From an uncultured Candidatus Saccharibacteria bacterium (GTDB lineage Bacteria > Patescibacteriota > Saccharimonadia > Saccharimonadales > Saccharimonadaceae): a stretch of 64,000 nucleotides of DNA. Positions within the stretch are counted from its first letter, which is position 1; every line of letters starts with the position of its first letter. Position numbers and translations under genes: made by a program. Under the pieces are notes generated by a model that was not told the DNA's origin, made no database searches, and worked only from the letters and a program-made list of their open reading frames with translations. Shown piece by piece: positions 25,703 through 34,779 of the stretch. Where the stretch lies: the NCBI GenBank assembly GCA_937936045.1, contig CALGXC010000004.1, positions 1-64,000 on the forward strand, written 5' to 3'.

Positions 25703-26410
25703 TTATGAATTCGTGAATTTCTCTTCTCGCCATTCGCCTCTCTTGAGGTCGCCGAGCGAATAATTGCCGAAGTTTGTTCTGTGGAGTTTTTTGACAGTGT
25801 AGCCTAACGCATCGAAAGTTCGCCGAATTTGACGATTTCTTCCCTCGCTCATTTCCACTATCCAGCGATAATCATCGCCTTCGTGTTGTCTTTCTAGCGT
25901 CAATTGACTGCGTCCGTCAGTAAGCTGTACGCCAAAATCATTGATCATTTGGCGATGTAGAGGCTGCAATGGCTGGTCGATTGTAACGAGATATCGCTTA
26001 ATTTTATAAAACGACGGATGTGTCATGCTGTGAGCAAAATCGCCGTCGTTCGTCATGAGAATCAGCCCGGAGCTGTCTTTATCCAGGCGACCAACAGGTT
26101 TTAAGTGGTGAAGATTCTTCGGTAGCAATTTGTAGATTGTCGGAATGCCGCCCTGAGAGGCGCGCGAACAAAGATATCCAGTTGGCTTATGTAGGATAAT
26201 GAGCTGTTTGGATTGTAATTCTAGCAATTTGCCGTTGTAGGAAATTTTATTTGCGTCAGAAATTTGTTGACCCAATCTGGCGGGCTGACCGTCAATAGTA
26301 ATCTTCCCTTTTTCTATCAATTCGTCGGCCTTCCGCCTGGAAATACCCAAGCACAGCGCTACGAATTTGTTGAGGCGCCAGGATTCTTGCTTTGTGTCTA
26401 GGTTTATCAT
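25703..26410 (-). CDS. Pseudouridine synthase of the RsuA/RluB family
   Basis: The protein has 235 residues. An S4 RNA-binding domain occupies the first ~60 (RLNKFVALCLGISRRKADELI). The catalytic domain has GRLDKDSSGLILMTNDG with the nucleophilic Asp, and ends RNRQIRRTFDALG. It modifies rRNA; which position is uncertain, with RluB the closest guess. The ATG overlaps the stop of the response regulator gene upstream (ATGA), making it third in a histidine kinase-regulator-synthase operon. Confidence 0.88.
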   Translation of the reverse strand: MINLDTKQESWRLNKFVALCLGISRRKADELIEKGKITIDGQPARLGQQISDANKISYNGKLLELQSKQLIILHKPTGYLCSRASQGGIPTIYKLLPKNLHHLKPVGRLDKDSSGLILMTNDGDFAHSMTHPSFYKIKRYLVTIDQPLQPLHRQMINDFGVQLTDGRSQLTLERQHEGDDYRWIVEMSEGRNRQIRRTFDALGYTVKKLHRTNFGNYSLGDLKRGEWREEKFTNS

Positions 26411-27423
26411 TGTTGTGGATTTATCGGCGGAAATTGTGTCGGCTGAGGAGTTTCTGATGGTTGATGTGGGATGCTTTGCTCTTGAGATTGTGTTTTGGCG
26501 AGAGGCATCGAGTTAACCTGTTCAATAGGATTTGGTGCTGGCTGAAGTGTCGAAACCGGTTGTGGTGCTGGAGTTTGCGCTGGTTGAGGTAGCGGAGTTG
26601 GTTGAGAAATTCTCTGTGTATTATCCAATTCTTCTGCCATAAGTTTAGAGATGTCTACCGAATTCTGAGAATCGTCAGCTGGTAAAGGTTGAATAATGCG
26701 GTCACCAAGTCCTGAGGGTCGTGGTGTGGGCGACGAAAATGGCGCCATGGGCTGTGGTAGAGTTGTTGGCTGGGGCTGAGGTGTCGAAACCGGTTGTGGT
26801 GCTGGAGTTTGCGCTGGTTGAGGTAGCGGTTGTGGCGCCGGAGCGAACGCCTGTTGTGGATGTTGTTGCATAAGTGGATTTACTGTAGGGGTCGTTGGCG
26901 TTGTAGCGGGAGTAGTTGGTTGCGGCGACAATGAAGATACGTCAGGTCTAGTAACTGGCTGCGACGCCGCTGGAGTTGGTTGAGGTGTTGGAGCGACTGG
27001 CTCATAAGCGTGAGTTGGTTGTGAAACTGGCACTGGATTTGTACCGACTCCCGGAAGGTCTCCCAAAGTTTCGTGAACTGCCCTCACGACATCTTCTATT
27101 CCTACCTGAGATTTCACTAAGTATTTATCAGCGCCAAGCTGCTCGCCACGTTTTCGCTGATCTTCTGATGACAGTGCGGTCATGATAATCACCTTAACGT
27201 CTTTTGTTTCTGTCGTCGAGCGTAAAATGTCCAACATATCAAATCCGGAAATTTTCGGCATCATCACGTCGCTTAAGATTAATCGCGGACGTTCTTTAAT
27301 TGCCATGGCCAGAGCTTCTTCGCCGTCGCCCGCCGAAACGATATCGTAGCCCTCCGCCAAAAGTCGTACGCCGTAAATTTCGCGTAAACTTTTGTCGTCC
27401 TCAACCAATAAAATTTTTGTCAT
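26407..27423 (-). CDS. Response regulator with a long Pro/Gln-rich tail
   Basis: The protein has 338 residues. The first ~120 are a receiver domain (ILLVEDDKSLREIYG, LSDVMMPKISGFD with the phosphoacceptor Asp, and the conserved Lys in DKYLVKS). No DNA-binding domain follows. About 215 residues of Pro/Gln/Thr/Ala low-complexity sequence contain a 56-bp direct repeat at DNA level (26540-26595 and 26774-26829). It pairs with the histidine kinase gene upstream. A scaffold or stalk-like tail is an inference. Confidence 0.85.
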   Translation of the reverse strand: MTKILLVEDDKSLREIYGVRLLAEGYDIVSAGDGEEALAMAIKERPRLILSDVMMPKISGFDMLDILRSTTETKDVKVIIMTALSSEDQRKRGEQLGADKYLVKSQVGIEDVVRAVHETLGDLPGVGTNPVPVSQPTHAYEPVAPTPQPTPAASQPVTRPDVSSLSPQPTTPATTPTTPTVNPLMQQHPQQAFAPAPQPLPQPAQTPAPQPVSTPQPQPTTLPQPMAPFSSPTPRPSGLGDRIIQPLPADDSQNSVDISKLMAEELDNTQRISQPTPLPQPAQTPAPQPVSTLQPAPNPIEQVNSMPLAKTQSQEQSIPHQPSETPQPTQFPPINPQQ

Positions 27424-27475
27424 ATATTTATACTATACTGAAGTTTTGACAAAAAATCCATAGTCCTTATGGCTA

Positions 27476-29458
27476 TTATTCGCGACCAGGTATGGACAAT
27501 TGCTGTCGTTTTCTTCGCAATTCTTCCTCAATTTCAGCCAGCGTCGGCTCGGAAGAATTTCTGGCTGGCTGTGGAATTTCTGGCTGGACTACTGGAGCCG
27601 TCGGTACGACTGGATCTGGATTCTCTGGAGTTGCGATTGTGGCTGGATTTGAATCGACAATCTCGCTATTATTTTCAGCTGTGACATCCTCTGTCTTCTC
27701 TTCTGTAGCAATTTCAATTTTTCCTGAAGTCAGAAAATCTGGAGTTGAATCTTTAGAACCTTCAATTTCCGCAGACTCTAATCGCTGCTTGGCTTCCGAA
27801 CTATTCATGCGAGGAATTTCCAAATAGAATGTACTTCCCTCTTTATATTTACTTTCAACTCGCAAGTTTCCAGACATCGCCTCGGCTAAGCGGCGGCTCA
27901 AATATAGCCCTAAGCCAGTTCCGCCAATTTCTCGCGTGTCAGAATTGTCCACCCGATAAAATTTCTGGAATAAATGCGGAATATCTTCGGCTGGAATGCC
28001 AATGCCGCTATCTTTCACGCTTATGGAAATCTGTTTATCGTCGCCGGTAACATTGACGACAACTTCGCCCGATGGCGTGTATTTGATGGCGTTCTCAATT
28101 AAATTACTGACGACTTCCCGAAAATGGTCGGGGTCAATATTGGCATAAAAAATCGGCTGCAATGACTTCTCCTTACCCTCATCAATTATGTCTGGCATGA
28201 AGATATAATTGAGCTGCTTTTCATCAGCTTTTGTCGCCAAACCATCAAAAATATTCTTCAAAAATTCGTTTACGTTGATGATCTTCGGGTTATTTTTCAT
28301 TCGCCCGTCTTCAACTTTGCTAATGTCGAGGAGATCTTGGAATAATCGTCCCAGATGTTGCGCCGATTCGTGGGCTTTGGTGATGAAATCTCGCGCCTTC
28401 TCGTCGATGTGAGCGGTGGCTGGATTTAACGCCAGACCCAAGTAGCCCTCAATTGACGCAACTGGCGTGCGCATCTCGTGGCTGGCGGTGGAGATGAACT
28501 CGGCTTGCTCGCGTTCCTCGGCTTTTTCTTTGGTGATGTCGCGGAAAACCACGATGATTCCTTCGCCGTCCGTGCCGACTGGAGAGCTGACGATTGACAC
28601 TAAAATGCGCTTTTCGGAGCTGGTCAATAGGAATAATTTATCGTTATGAGTTGGCTTATTTTTTGATAGAGATTGGGCTATTGGATTCTCGAGGTCTTCT
28701 ATGTCTTTTCCATCTGAGGTGACGAGTTTTAAGACGCTTTTCCAGTTAAGTCCGAGCGCGTCGCCTTGGTCCCAGCCGATGATTTGTTGAGCGGATGGAT
28801 TTATCAGTTCGATGTTGCCGTCTTTGGAAATAGCCAAAACGCCGTCGTCGATGGCATTAATCACTACGTCAGACTTGCTCTCAACTGCGGAAAGTTTATT
28901 CTCCAAGCTGGACGTATTGTCATCAATTTTTTGGCGGCGAATCCATAGAACGAGGCTAAAAATCAAAGGCAAAAATCCGAAGAATAGGTAGCCGATGATG
29001 AATTGCACGTTTATTCCATGTTGAACGCTGGTGGCTATAATCTGCAAAATAACCAAAAGCCCCATTATTCCTGAGATTATTGCGCCGAAAAATCCTGCAA
29101 AAATTGCCACGATAATCCACATAACTAGGAATGGAGAAATGACTCCGCCGCTGGTAATTATGGTGGTTGCGGCGACAGCGACGGTTAACAAATATACGAA
29201 AATTCCGATTTCAGTTTCGTGTTTTCTGGGAAGCCAAAAACATAAAATCAGCACAATTAAGCTGCCAATTCCTGCTACGCCAGCCGCCAAATCTGAGACC
29301 GATAATCCGATTGGTAGTTGATAACCGGTCGGTATAAATCGTGCCCATGCGTATAAAAGAATAATTGTGAAGCAACTCAGTAATGCCACTTCACACAACC
29401 TCCTTAGCCAAAATCTGGAAATTGCGTGAGGCTTAAAGTAAATCCCGCCCTTTTTCAT
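27476..29458 (-). CDS. Membrane histidine kinase with PAS domain
   Basis: This 660-residue protein has about six transmembrane helices in residues 15-185 and a PAS domain at about 200-310. HisKA carries the phosphoacceptor in ASHEMRTPVASIEG, and HATPase has NLIENAIKYTP, DSGIGIP and GTGLGLYLS. A ~90-residue Pro/Glu-rich tail ends it. I start at ATG 29458, 6 nt after CATAAT. The longer frame to 29518 overlaps the divergent gene. It should phosphorylate the regulator encoded 52 bp downstream. Confidence 0.92.
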   Translation of the reverse strand: MKKGGIYFKPHAISRFWLRRLCEVALLSCFTIILLYAWARFIPTGYQLPIGLSVSDLAAGVAGIGSLIVLILCFWLPRKHETEIGIFVYLLTVAVAATTIITSGGVISPFLVMWIIVAIFAGFFGAIISGIMGLLVILQIIATSVQHGINVQFIIGYLFFGFLPLIFSLVLWIRRQKIDDNTSSLENKLSAVESKSDVVINAIDDGVLAISKDGNIELINPSAQQIIGWDQGDALGLNWKSVLKLVTSDGKDIEDLENPIAQSLSKNKPTHNDKLFLLTSSEKRILVSIVSSPVGTDGEGIIVVFRDITKEKAEEREQAEFISTASHEMRTPVASIEGYLGLALNPATAHIDEKARDFITKAHESAQHLGRLFQDLLDISKVEDGRMKNNPKIINVNEFLKNIFDGLATKADEKQLNYIFMPDIIDEGKEKSLQPIFYANIDPDHFREVVSNLIENAIKYTPSGEVVVNVTGDDKQISISVKDSGIGIPAEDIPHLFQKFYRVDNSDTREIGGTGLGLYLSRRLAEAMSGNLRVESKYKEGSTFYLEIPRMNSSEAKQRLESAEIEGSKDSTPDFLTSGKIEIATEEKTEDVTAENNSEIVDSNPATIATPENPDPVVPTAPVVQPEIPQPARNSSEPTLAEIEEELRRKRQQLSIPGRE

Positions 29459-29516
29459 GCTTTTATTATGGCGAATTTTCAGAAAAATCTCAAGAGTTAT
29501 GTGGTATACTAATTGC

Positions 29517-30101
29517 ATGAATAACGATCAGTATAATAATCAAAGTAATCTTACGGATAACGCGCCTATTGCTTCACCTGGAGCTGAAGATGTGAAGCAA
29601 CAATGGGCTTTTACGGAGACTCCGATGATGAAACCTCTAGTGGCTGAAAATATCGAGAAAAAGAAAGCCTTTAGATGGACTGTAATTTTTGTGATAATTT
29701 GTCTCGTCTCGGTAAATTTTTTTGGCATTACATCTGATGTATTCAGACCATTCATTGGCTCTTTGGGGGATATTTTAGTAATATATGCGTTCATACTTGC
29801 TTGTGTGTCAGTCTATTGGTATAAAACTGGACGATATTGGATAACTGATAAAATATCAAAAATAATGATTGTTATCTGTTGTATTATTGGCTTAAATATG
29901 CTGTTGATGTTTCTTACGTGGCTTTTCTTTTTCGTGCTTATAGCACGTCAGGATGTCCCTGTTGTGAGATTTTTGTCAACTATAGGAATGGTTAATCTGT
30001 TTATCGTACCTGCTGCTATTTCTTTGTTTGCTCTGGTATATAGCTCTTGGGCGATGCTGTCTTACCATAAAAAATCTACGTCTAGATTAGGGAAAAAGTA
30101 G
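29517..30101 (+). CDS. Hypothetical four-helix membrane protein
   Basis: The protein has 194 residues. A polar Asn/Gln-rich N-terminus of about 55 precedes four hydrophobic segments (TVIFVIICLVSVNFFGI, ILVIYAFILACVSVYW, IMIVICCIIGLNMLLMFLTW, NLFIVPAAISLFALVYSSW). The family is not recognised. TATACT ends 6 nt before the ATG at 29517, so I use this start. It is transcribed divergently from the histidine kinase and directly upstream of tRNA-Glu. Confidence 0.65.
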   Translation: MNNDQYNNQSNLTDNAPIASPGAEDVKQQWAFTETPMMKPLVAENIEKKKAFRWTVIFVIICLVSVNFFGITSDVFRPFIGSLGDILVIYAFILACVSVYWYKTGRYWITDKISKIMIVICCIIGLNMLLMFLTWLFFFVLIARQDVPVVRFLSTIGMVNLFIVPAAISLFALVYSSWAMLSYHKKSTSRLGKK

Positions 30102-30140
30102 ACATTCACCCCTCCTTCATGGTATAATCCATGGAGTTAC

Positions 30141-30215
30141 GGCCCTATCGTCTAGCGGTTAGGACACCAGGTTCTCATCCTGGCAACCCGGGTTCGATTC
30201 CCGGTGGGGTCACCA
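30141..30215 (+). tRNA. tRNA-Glu (CTC)
   Basis: A cloverleaf is visible: acceptor GGCCCTA/TGGGGTC with G-U pairs, anticodon arm CCAGG-TTCTCAT-CCTGG, T-arm with GGTTCGATTCC, and an encoded CCA. TATAAT at about 30123 with a TAGACA 18 bp upstream is the likely promoter. Confidence 0.95.
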
Positions 30216-30225
30216 AAAATATTCT

Positions 30226-30248
30226 GGCGGATTATTTCCGTCTTTTTT
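30226..30248 (+). terminator. Terminator after tRNA-Glu
   Basis: GGCGGA (30226-30231) pairs with TCCGTC (30237-30242), followed by six T. It ends just before the convergent response regulator gene. Confidence 0.7.
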
Positions 30249-30250
30249 AT

Positions 30251-30634
30251 TTATGATTTCTCGTCATCCATCTGCTTAACGACTTCTATCAAATTCCGCG
30301 GCGTAATGTCAGCCTTAATCAGATATCCGTCGACGCGACTCATGACGGATTTACGCGAAGCTTCGTCCTGCTCAAAATTGGTCATAATCAAAATCTTACT
30401 ATTCGGAACCAAATCGACATTGTTATTTCTCAGTGCGTCTAAAATCTGGTCGCCACGCTGCTCTGGCAGCATTAAGTCGAGGATTATCAGGTCAAAAGTT
30501 TGGTTGCGCGCCGCCACTAGCCCGTCATTTCCATCAACCACCCATGTCACATCATACCCCGCTTTTTGCAGACTCCTGACATACATTTCGCCAATAAATC
30601 GGTCATCTTCCACGCATAAAATTGTCTTTATCAT
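30251..30634 (-). CDS. Stand-alone response regulator (receiver only)
   Basis: The protein has 127 residues, a single receiver domain with ILCVEDDRFIGEMY, the phosphoacceptor in ILDLMLPEQRGDQ, the Thr in ILIMTNFEQ, and the Lys of GYLIKADI. There is no output domain. It starts 8 bp after the histidine kinase gene, so the two form an operon. It may act like a CheY-type protein or phosphorelay intermediate. Confidence 0.92.
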   Translation of the reverse strand: MIKTILCVEDDRFIGEMYVRSLQKAGYDVTWVVDGNDGLVAARNQTFDLIILDLMLPEQRGDQILDALRNNNVDLVPNSKILIMTNFEQDEASRKSVMSRVDGYLIKADITPRNLIEVVKQMDDEKS

Positions 30635-30642
30635 AATTCCTC

Positions 30643-32169
30643 CTAGCCCTTATACATGGCGTGATTTTTTATCCAGCCGCCGCCCTTTCGTATCAATTGA
30701 TTATTTAATTGCCCGTCTTCTAACAATTTATCTTTAACTGTAGCATAAATTGGCAAAGTGAACGAGAAGACTGAGCCTTCGTTTTCGCGGGATCGAGCGA
30801 TTATCGAGCCGCCGTGGGATTCGACAAAAGCTTTGCAAATGTAAAGCCCAATTCCCGTCCCGGCTACAGCCTCGCGTGATCGGTGTGATCGATAGAATTT
30901 ATGGAACAAATTGTCCACGACATTCGCCGGCATACCAATTCCATTATCAGCGACAGACACTTCCACGAAGTCGCCTTTTTTCTCTGCGGAAACGGTTACG
31001 GACCCGCCCTCAAAACTGTATTTAATGGCATTGTCAATTAGATTACCAATCACTTCCCCAATACTTCCGTGATCGGCGGCTACCGTTGGGAGGTCATCTG
31101 GAATATTGACACTGAGCATTCTGTGTTGAGTCGAGGCGCGAAGCTGCATATCATCGGCAATCGAGGCATAAATATTAGCGACAGTATCTTCCAGCAGATA
31201 AACCTTCAAGTGATGCCTATCATATCTGGCAACATTAAGAATATTATCTATATAGCTAGACAAGCGATTGGACGAAACGACCAGTCTATCAAGAAGCTGC
31301 CTTTCGTCGCCCTGCAAGCGTCCAGCGAACTCTTCGTTGATAATGTCCAGATATCCACGAATAACTGTAATCGGTCCGCGGAGTTCGTGAGCGGCAAATG
31401 AGATAAAATTGAGGTCCTCTTCTTCTGGCAAATATCCTTTAGACTTGTCGATGAGAAAAATAACAGTTTCGGCGGCGGCGCCTTTCTCAAATGAAGCCAC
31501 GATATCAAAAATCCGCGTTTTTTGGATGATGTCAGGGTTGGTGCTAATGCGTTGCCAACGGCGCTCGGCTTTAATTTTCTCATTGGAGATTTCGTGAAGC
31601 CAATCAGAAATGCTCGGTTCGTTTAGAAAATCAAGCGCCAGAAAATCCTCGCCTTTTGCGTTCCTGGAAATCGGGGCGGCGGAATTGGCGAAGATAATCT
31701 TCTGATTAGAATTAAGAATCACGACGCCAGTACTGGCTTGATTCAGAGCTTGAGTGAGCGGGATTTTTGGCTTGTCATTGTCGCTAGCTGGTTTTTGTTC
31801 TGGTTGATAATCGCCATAAATTGCCTGAAGTGCCGTCTTAAATCCAGTTTTTTCGTAGCGTTTATCGTTAGGATTTGGCGGAGTGTCGGTCGTCGGTTCG
31901 CCAATTTTATGAGAAAGTGCCGCCATAATTTTATTAAGCGGCGCAGCGATGATTTTAACGATAGAAATTGAAAATAGGATTTGCAAGATGGCGGTAATTA
32001 AAATGATAATCCAGAAATTTAGCTGGAATATGGAAATTGCCGTGAAGTAGAGTGCGATTCCCAGCCCTAATATGATGCAGGCACTCGCTGACAGTAAGAC
32101 TAATATGACTTTTCGGTAATAATATTGTTTGTACTCGCGCAGGGTTTTAGATGCCGGATCTATTGCCAT
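30643..32169 (-). CDS. Membrane histidine kinase
   Basis: The protein has 508 residues. Two transmembrane helices (about 17-72) are followed by a linker and a PAS-like region. HisKA has FAAHELRGPITVIRG, and HATPase has NLIDNAIKYSF, DNGIGMP and GTGIGLYICK. I start at ATG 32169, which has GGAAGGGGAAG about 8 nt upstream; the longer frame to 32208 runs into the DUF3048 gene. The start overlaps the end of that gene by 10 bp, so DUF3048, kinase and regulator are probably one transcript. Confidence 0.92.
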   Translation of the reverse strand: MAIDPASKTLREYKQYYYRKVILVLLSASACIILGLGIALYFTAISIFQLNFWIIILITAILQILFSISIVKIIAAPLNKIMAALSHKIGEPTTDTPPNPNDKRYEKTGFKTALQAIYGDYQPEQKPASDNDKPKIPLTQALNQASTGVVILNSNQKIIFANSAAPISRNAKGEDFLALDFLNEPSISDWLHEISNEKIKAERRWQRISTNPDIIQKTRIFDIVASFEKGAAAETVIFLIDKSKGYLPEEEDLNFISFAAHELRGPITVIRGYLDIINEEFAGRLQGDERQLLDRLVVSSNRLSSYIDNILNVARYDRHHLKVYLLEDTVANIYASIADDMQLRASTQHRMLSVNIPDDLPTVAADHGSIGEVIGNLIDNAIKYSFEGGSVTVSAEKKGDFVEVSVADNGIGMPANVVDNLFHKFYRSHRSREAVAGTGIGLYICKAFVESHGGSIIARSRENEGSVFSFTLPIYATVKDKLLEDGQLNNQLIRKGGGWIKNHAMYKG

Positions 32170-33266
32170 GAAACACTTCCCCTTCCTGGCGTGAAGGCTG
32201 CAATCCATGTTTGTCCGCGATTTAAGGCGATGTCTTTTCCGGATTCGTCTGTCAATTTAAGCGGCGAATTGATGTCCGATTTTGACCAAGTGGCGGTGGC
32301 GACTGTGCCATTTTGGAAAATGTAAGCCTTGCCGGATCCTGTCGTTTTGACATCTTCGTAGCCATCGTAATTTTGAGCCCGAGCTTCAACGCTAACTTCC
32401 ATAGCCACAACGGTGTTTGGAGCGATTTGTCCATCTTCCCTATCGGTATGTGGCGCGCCAGCCATACTCCTGAGGTAAGAATTTGACGCCTTGTCGTAAG
32501 CGTATGAGGTGTTGTAGAGCGACCCGCTGAGGTTTATGTTTACAGATGTGGCGTTTGGTGATTCGACGGGCTTGCCGTCTGCTCGCGCGAAGCTGGTGAA
32601 TTCGGAATTATTATAGCCTTTTGCGCTGTTCAATTGGTCAAGCTTCTCTCCTGAAGTGTAGACATTGTGTGGCGCGTAGCGGTCGCGAGATCGCCAATAT
32701 GATCCGTCGTTAAAGAACTGGTCGATGTCGCGATAATTGCCGTTTCTGACTTGAGATAAAGCGTTGGGGCTTCCGCCAACGTGTGCGATTGACGCTTGAT
32801 ATGGTGCCGCCCAGCTCAAATAGTACAATCTTAAGCTTCGCACTGGACCGATTAGCGCAGGTTTCTCTCCCTGATACAGAGCCAAAAACCTAGTGATTCC
32901 GCCTTCCGCTACAGCTTCATAAACTACACCGGCTTTTTTCAGTCCTGACTGCGGCCTGGCGGCTGGACTATTCTCAATCATCACACCAGTTACAGGTAGC
33001 TTCGCGGCGGCTTCATTCGCGATTTCCACGCCAGTCAACGGTGAATAAAACTTCTTCGGCGCAGGTTTTTTGGCTGGCAATTTCAGCTCCACGCTAGCGG
33101 TTTGCTCGTATTTTATGGAGTGAATTGCAATTATGAAAACTCCAGCAATAACCATCGCGCTCACCACGAGCACAATCGCCAGAATATGCTTTTTTACCCA
33201 TTCTTTGAACGACTCCCAGCGGGCGTTCTTTTTTTGTCCTGATTTATCTATTTTTTCAACATTCAT
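32160..33266 (-). CDS. DUF3048 (YerB-like) membrane-anchored protein
   Basis: This 368-residue protein has a cytoplasmic N-terminus, one transmembrane helix at about 29-49, then an extracytoplasmic DUF3048 domain. The domain shows SPLTGVEI, VMIENSPAARPQSGL, VAEGGITRFLALYQ, and IGPVRSLRLYYLSWA. This family occurs widely in Gram-positive bacteria and CPR without a settled function. TATACT ends 10 nt before the ATG. Co-transcription with a two-component system suggests an envelope-sensing role. Confidence 0.85.
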   Translation of the reverse strand: MNVEKIDKSGQKKNARWESFKEWVKKHILAIVLVVSAMVIAGVFIIAIHSIKYEQTASVELKLPAKKPAPKKFYSPLTGVEIANEAAAKLPVTGVMIENSPAARPQSGLKKAGVVYEAVAEGGITRFLALYQGEKPALIGPVRSLRLYYLSWAAPYQASIAHVGGSPNALSQVRNGNYRDIDQFFNDGSYWRSRDRYAPHNVYTSGEKLDQLNSAKGYNNSEFTSFARADGKPVESPNATSVNINLSGSLYNTSYAYDKASNSYLRSMAGAPHTDREDGQIAPNTVVAMEVSVEARAQNYDGYEDVKTTGSGKAYIFQNGTVATATWSKSDINSPLKLTDESGKDIALNRGQTWIAAFTPGRGSVSWQ

Positions 33267-33304
33267 GCTTATGCTTAGTATAGCATTTTCGGCGCACGAA
33301 TAAA

Positions 33305-34750
33305 CTATTTTTGTAGATAATTATCGATTCTTTGCAGAGTTTTTTCCTTGCCAATTAGCGCCAGCGTGTCGTTAAGCTGTGGACTAAACGGCGCCCACGT
33401 CGTCACAATTCTCACCAGACTAAACAAAATTCCCGGCTTCTGTCCTGTCGTTTCCAGTAATTGATTAAGGCAATTCTGAATTGTTTCTGGCGTCCAATCT
33501 GTAATTTTCTCGAATTCTTGGCGAGCAATCGACAATAAATCTCGTCGTTCGTCGTCGGTTAATTTGCGAAGTTGCTTGTTTCCGTCAATCAATTCCGTGT
33601 CAATTTCGGGCTCGACGAAGAAATAACTTGTTAATTTTGGCAAATCTTGCAATGTCTTCAAGCGATCTTGCGCCAATTCCAGAACGCGCTTTTTGTAAGA
33701 TTCGTCGGCGTTTTTGGCTTCTTCGCCCCAGAATGATTGGCAGCGAGAATAAAGATCGTCCAAGCTAAGCGAGCGGATCCATTGACCATTCAGCCAAATG
33801 AGTCGTTGTTCGTCAAAGCGTGCGCCAGATTTTTGAACGCGATCAAGCGAGAACTTTTCAATCAGTTCGGCTTTACTGAAAATTTCCTGCTCCGTGCCGT
33901 CATTCCACCCAAGTTGCGCTAAGAAATTAAGCATCGCTTCTGGCAAAATTCCCTCTGATCGATACTCGGTTACGCTTTTAGCGCCGTCACGCTTGCCAAG
34001 TTTTTTATTTCCCGATGGCGCCATAATGTGTGGCACGTGTGCCAGAATTGGTGGCGTGATTTTAAGCGCTTCGTAAAGCGACAGATATTTAGGTGTACTG
34101 GCAATATATTCCGAGCCGCGAATGACGTGCGTAACTTGCATCTCGAAATCGTCAATGATGTGTGCAAAATTGTAGGTTGGCAGACCGTCTGCTTTGATCA
34201 GAATGAAATCGTCCAAAGCTTCTGGGCCAGCCGACAATTCGCCCATAACAGCGTCTTTCCAAGAATATCGCTTAATTTCCGGAACTTTGAAGCGCAGCGG
34301 CATCCCGAGCTGCCACTCTGGCGGATTTTCTGGACGATGGTCGCGATATAAAAATGCTCGTTTTTCAGCCTTGGCTTTGTCGCGGAAAACTTGCACTTCT
34401 TCAGGTGTGTACGGATCGGCGTAAGCCAGCCCTTCGCTAATCATTTTCTTTGCCCACTTTATGTAAATATCACGGCGATCTGTTTGGTGATATGGGCCAA
34501 AATTGCCAGACTCTTCTTTTGGATTGTTAAGGGTTGGTCCTTCATCCCAATTCAGCCCTAGCCAATTTAAGGTTTCCAAAATCATTTCTTCCGCGCCTTC
34601 GACGAACCGAGCTTGGTCCGTATCTTCAATGCGTAAGATGAAATCTCCCTGATGCGCTCTGGCAACAAGGTATGTGTATAGCGCAGTGCGAACGTTGCCT
34701 AAGTGAATATAGCCAGTCGGACTTGGCGCAAAACGAGTTCTAATAGTCAT
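33305..34750 (-). CDS. gltX: Glutamyl-tRNA synthetase
   Basis: This class I synthetase has 481 residues. The HIGH motif is TGYIHLGNVRT, the KMSKS-like motif is KLGKRDGAKS, and an anticodon-binding helical domain ends it. Since no glnS is seen here, it may be non-discriminating and feed Glu-tRNA(Gln) to GatCAB, which is inferred. TATAAT ends 6 nt before the ATG, a clear leaderless candidate. Confidence 0.97.
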   Translation of the reverse strand: MTIRTRFAPSPTGYIHLGNVRTALYTYLVARAHQGDFILRIEDTDQARFVEGAEEMILETLNWLGLNWDEGPTLNNPKEESGNFGPYHQTDRRDIYIKWAKKMISEGLAYADPYTPEEVQVFRDKAKAEKRAFLYRDHRPENPPEWQLGMPLRFKVPEIKRYSWKDAVMGELSAGPEALDDFILIKADGLPTYNFAHIIDDFEMQVTHVIRGSEYIASTPKYLSLYEALKITPPILAHVPHIMAPSGNKKLGKRDGAKSVTEYRSEGILPEAMLNFLAQLGWNDGTEQEIFSKAELIEKFSLDRVQKSGARFDEQRLIWLNGQWIRSLSLDDLYSRCQSFWGEEAKNADESYKKRVLELAQDRLKTLQDLPKLTSYFFVEPEIDTELIDGNKQLRKLTDDERRDLLSIARQEFEKITDWTPETIQNCLNQLLETTGQKPGILFSLVRIVTTWAPFSPQLNDTLALIGKEKTLQRIDNYLQK

Positions 34751-34779
34751 GAGTAAATTATAGCACGTTATCTGGTGAG

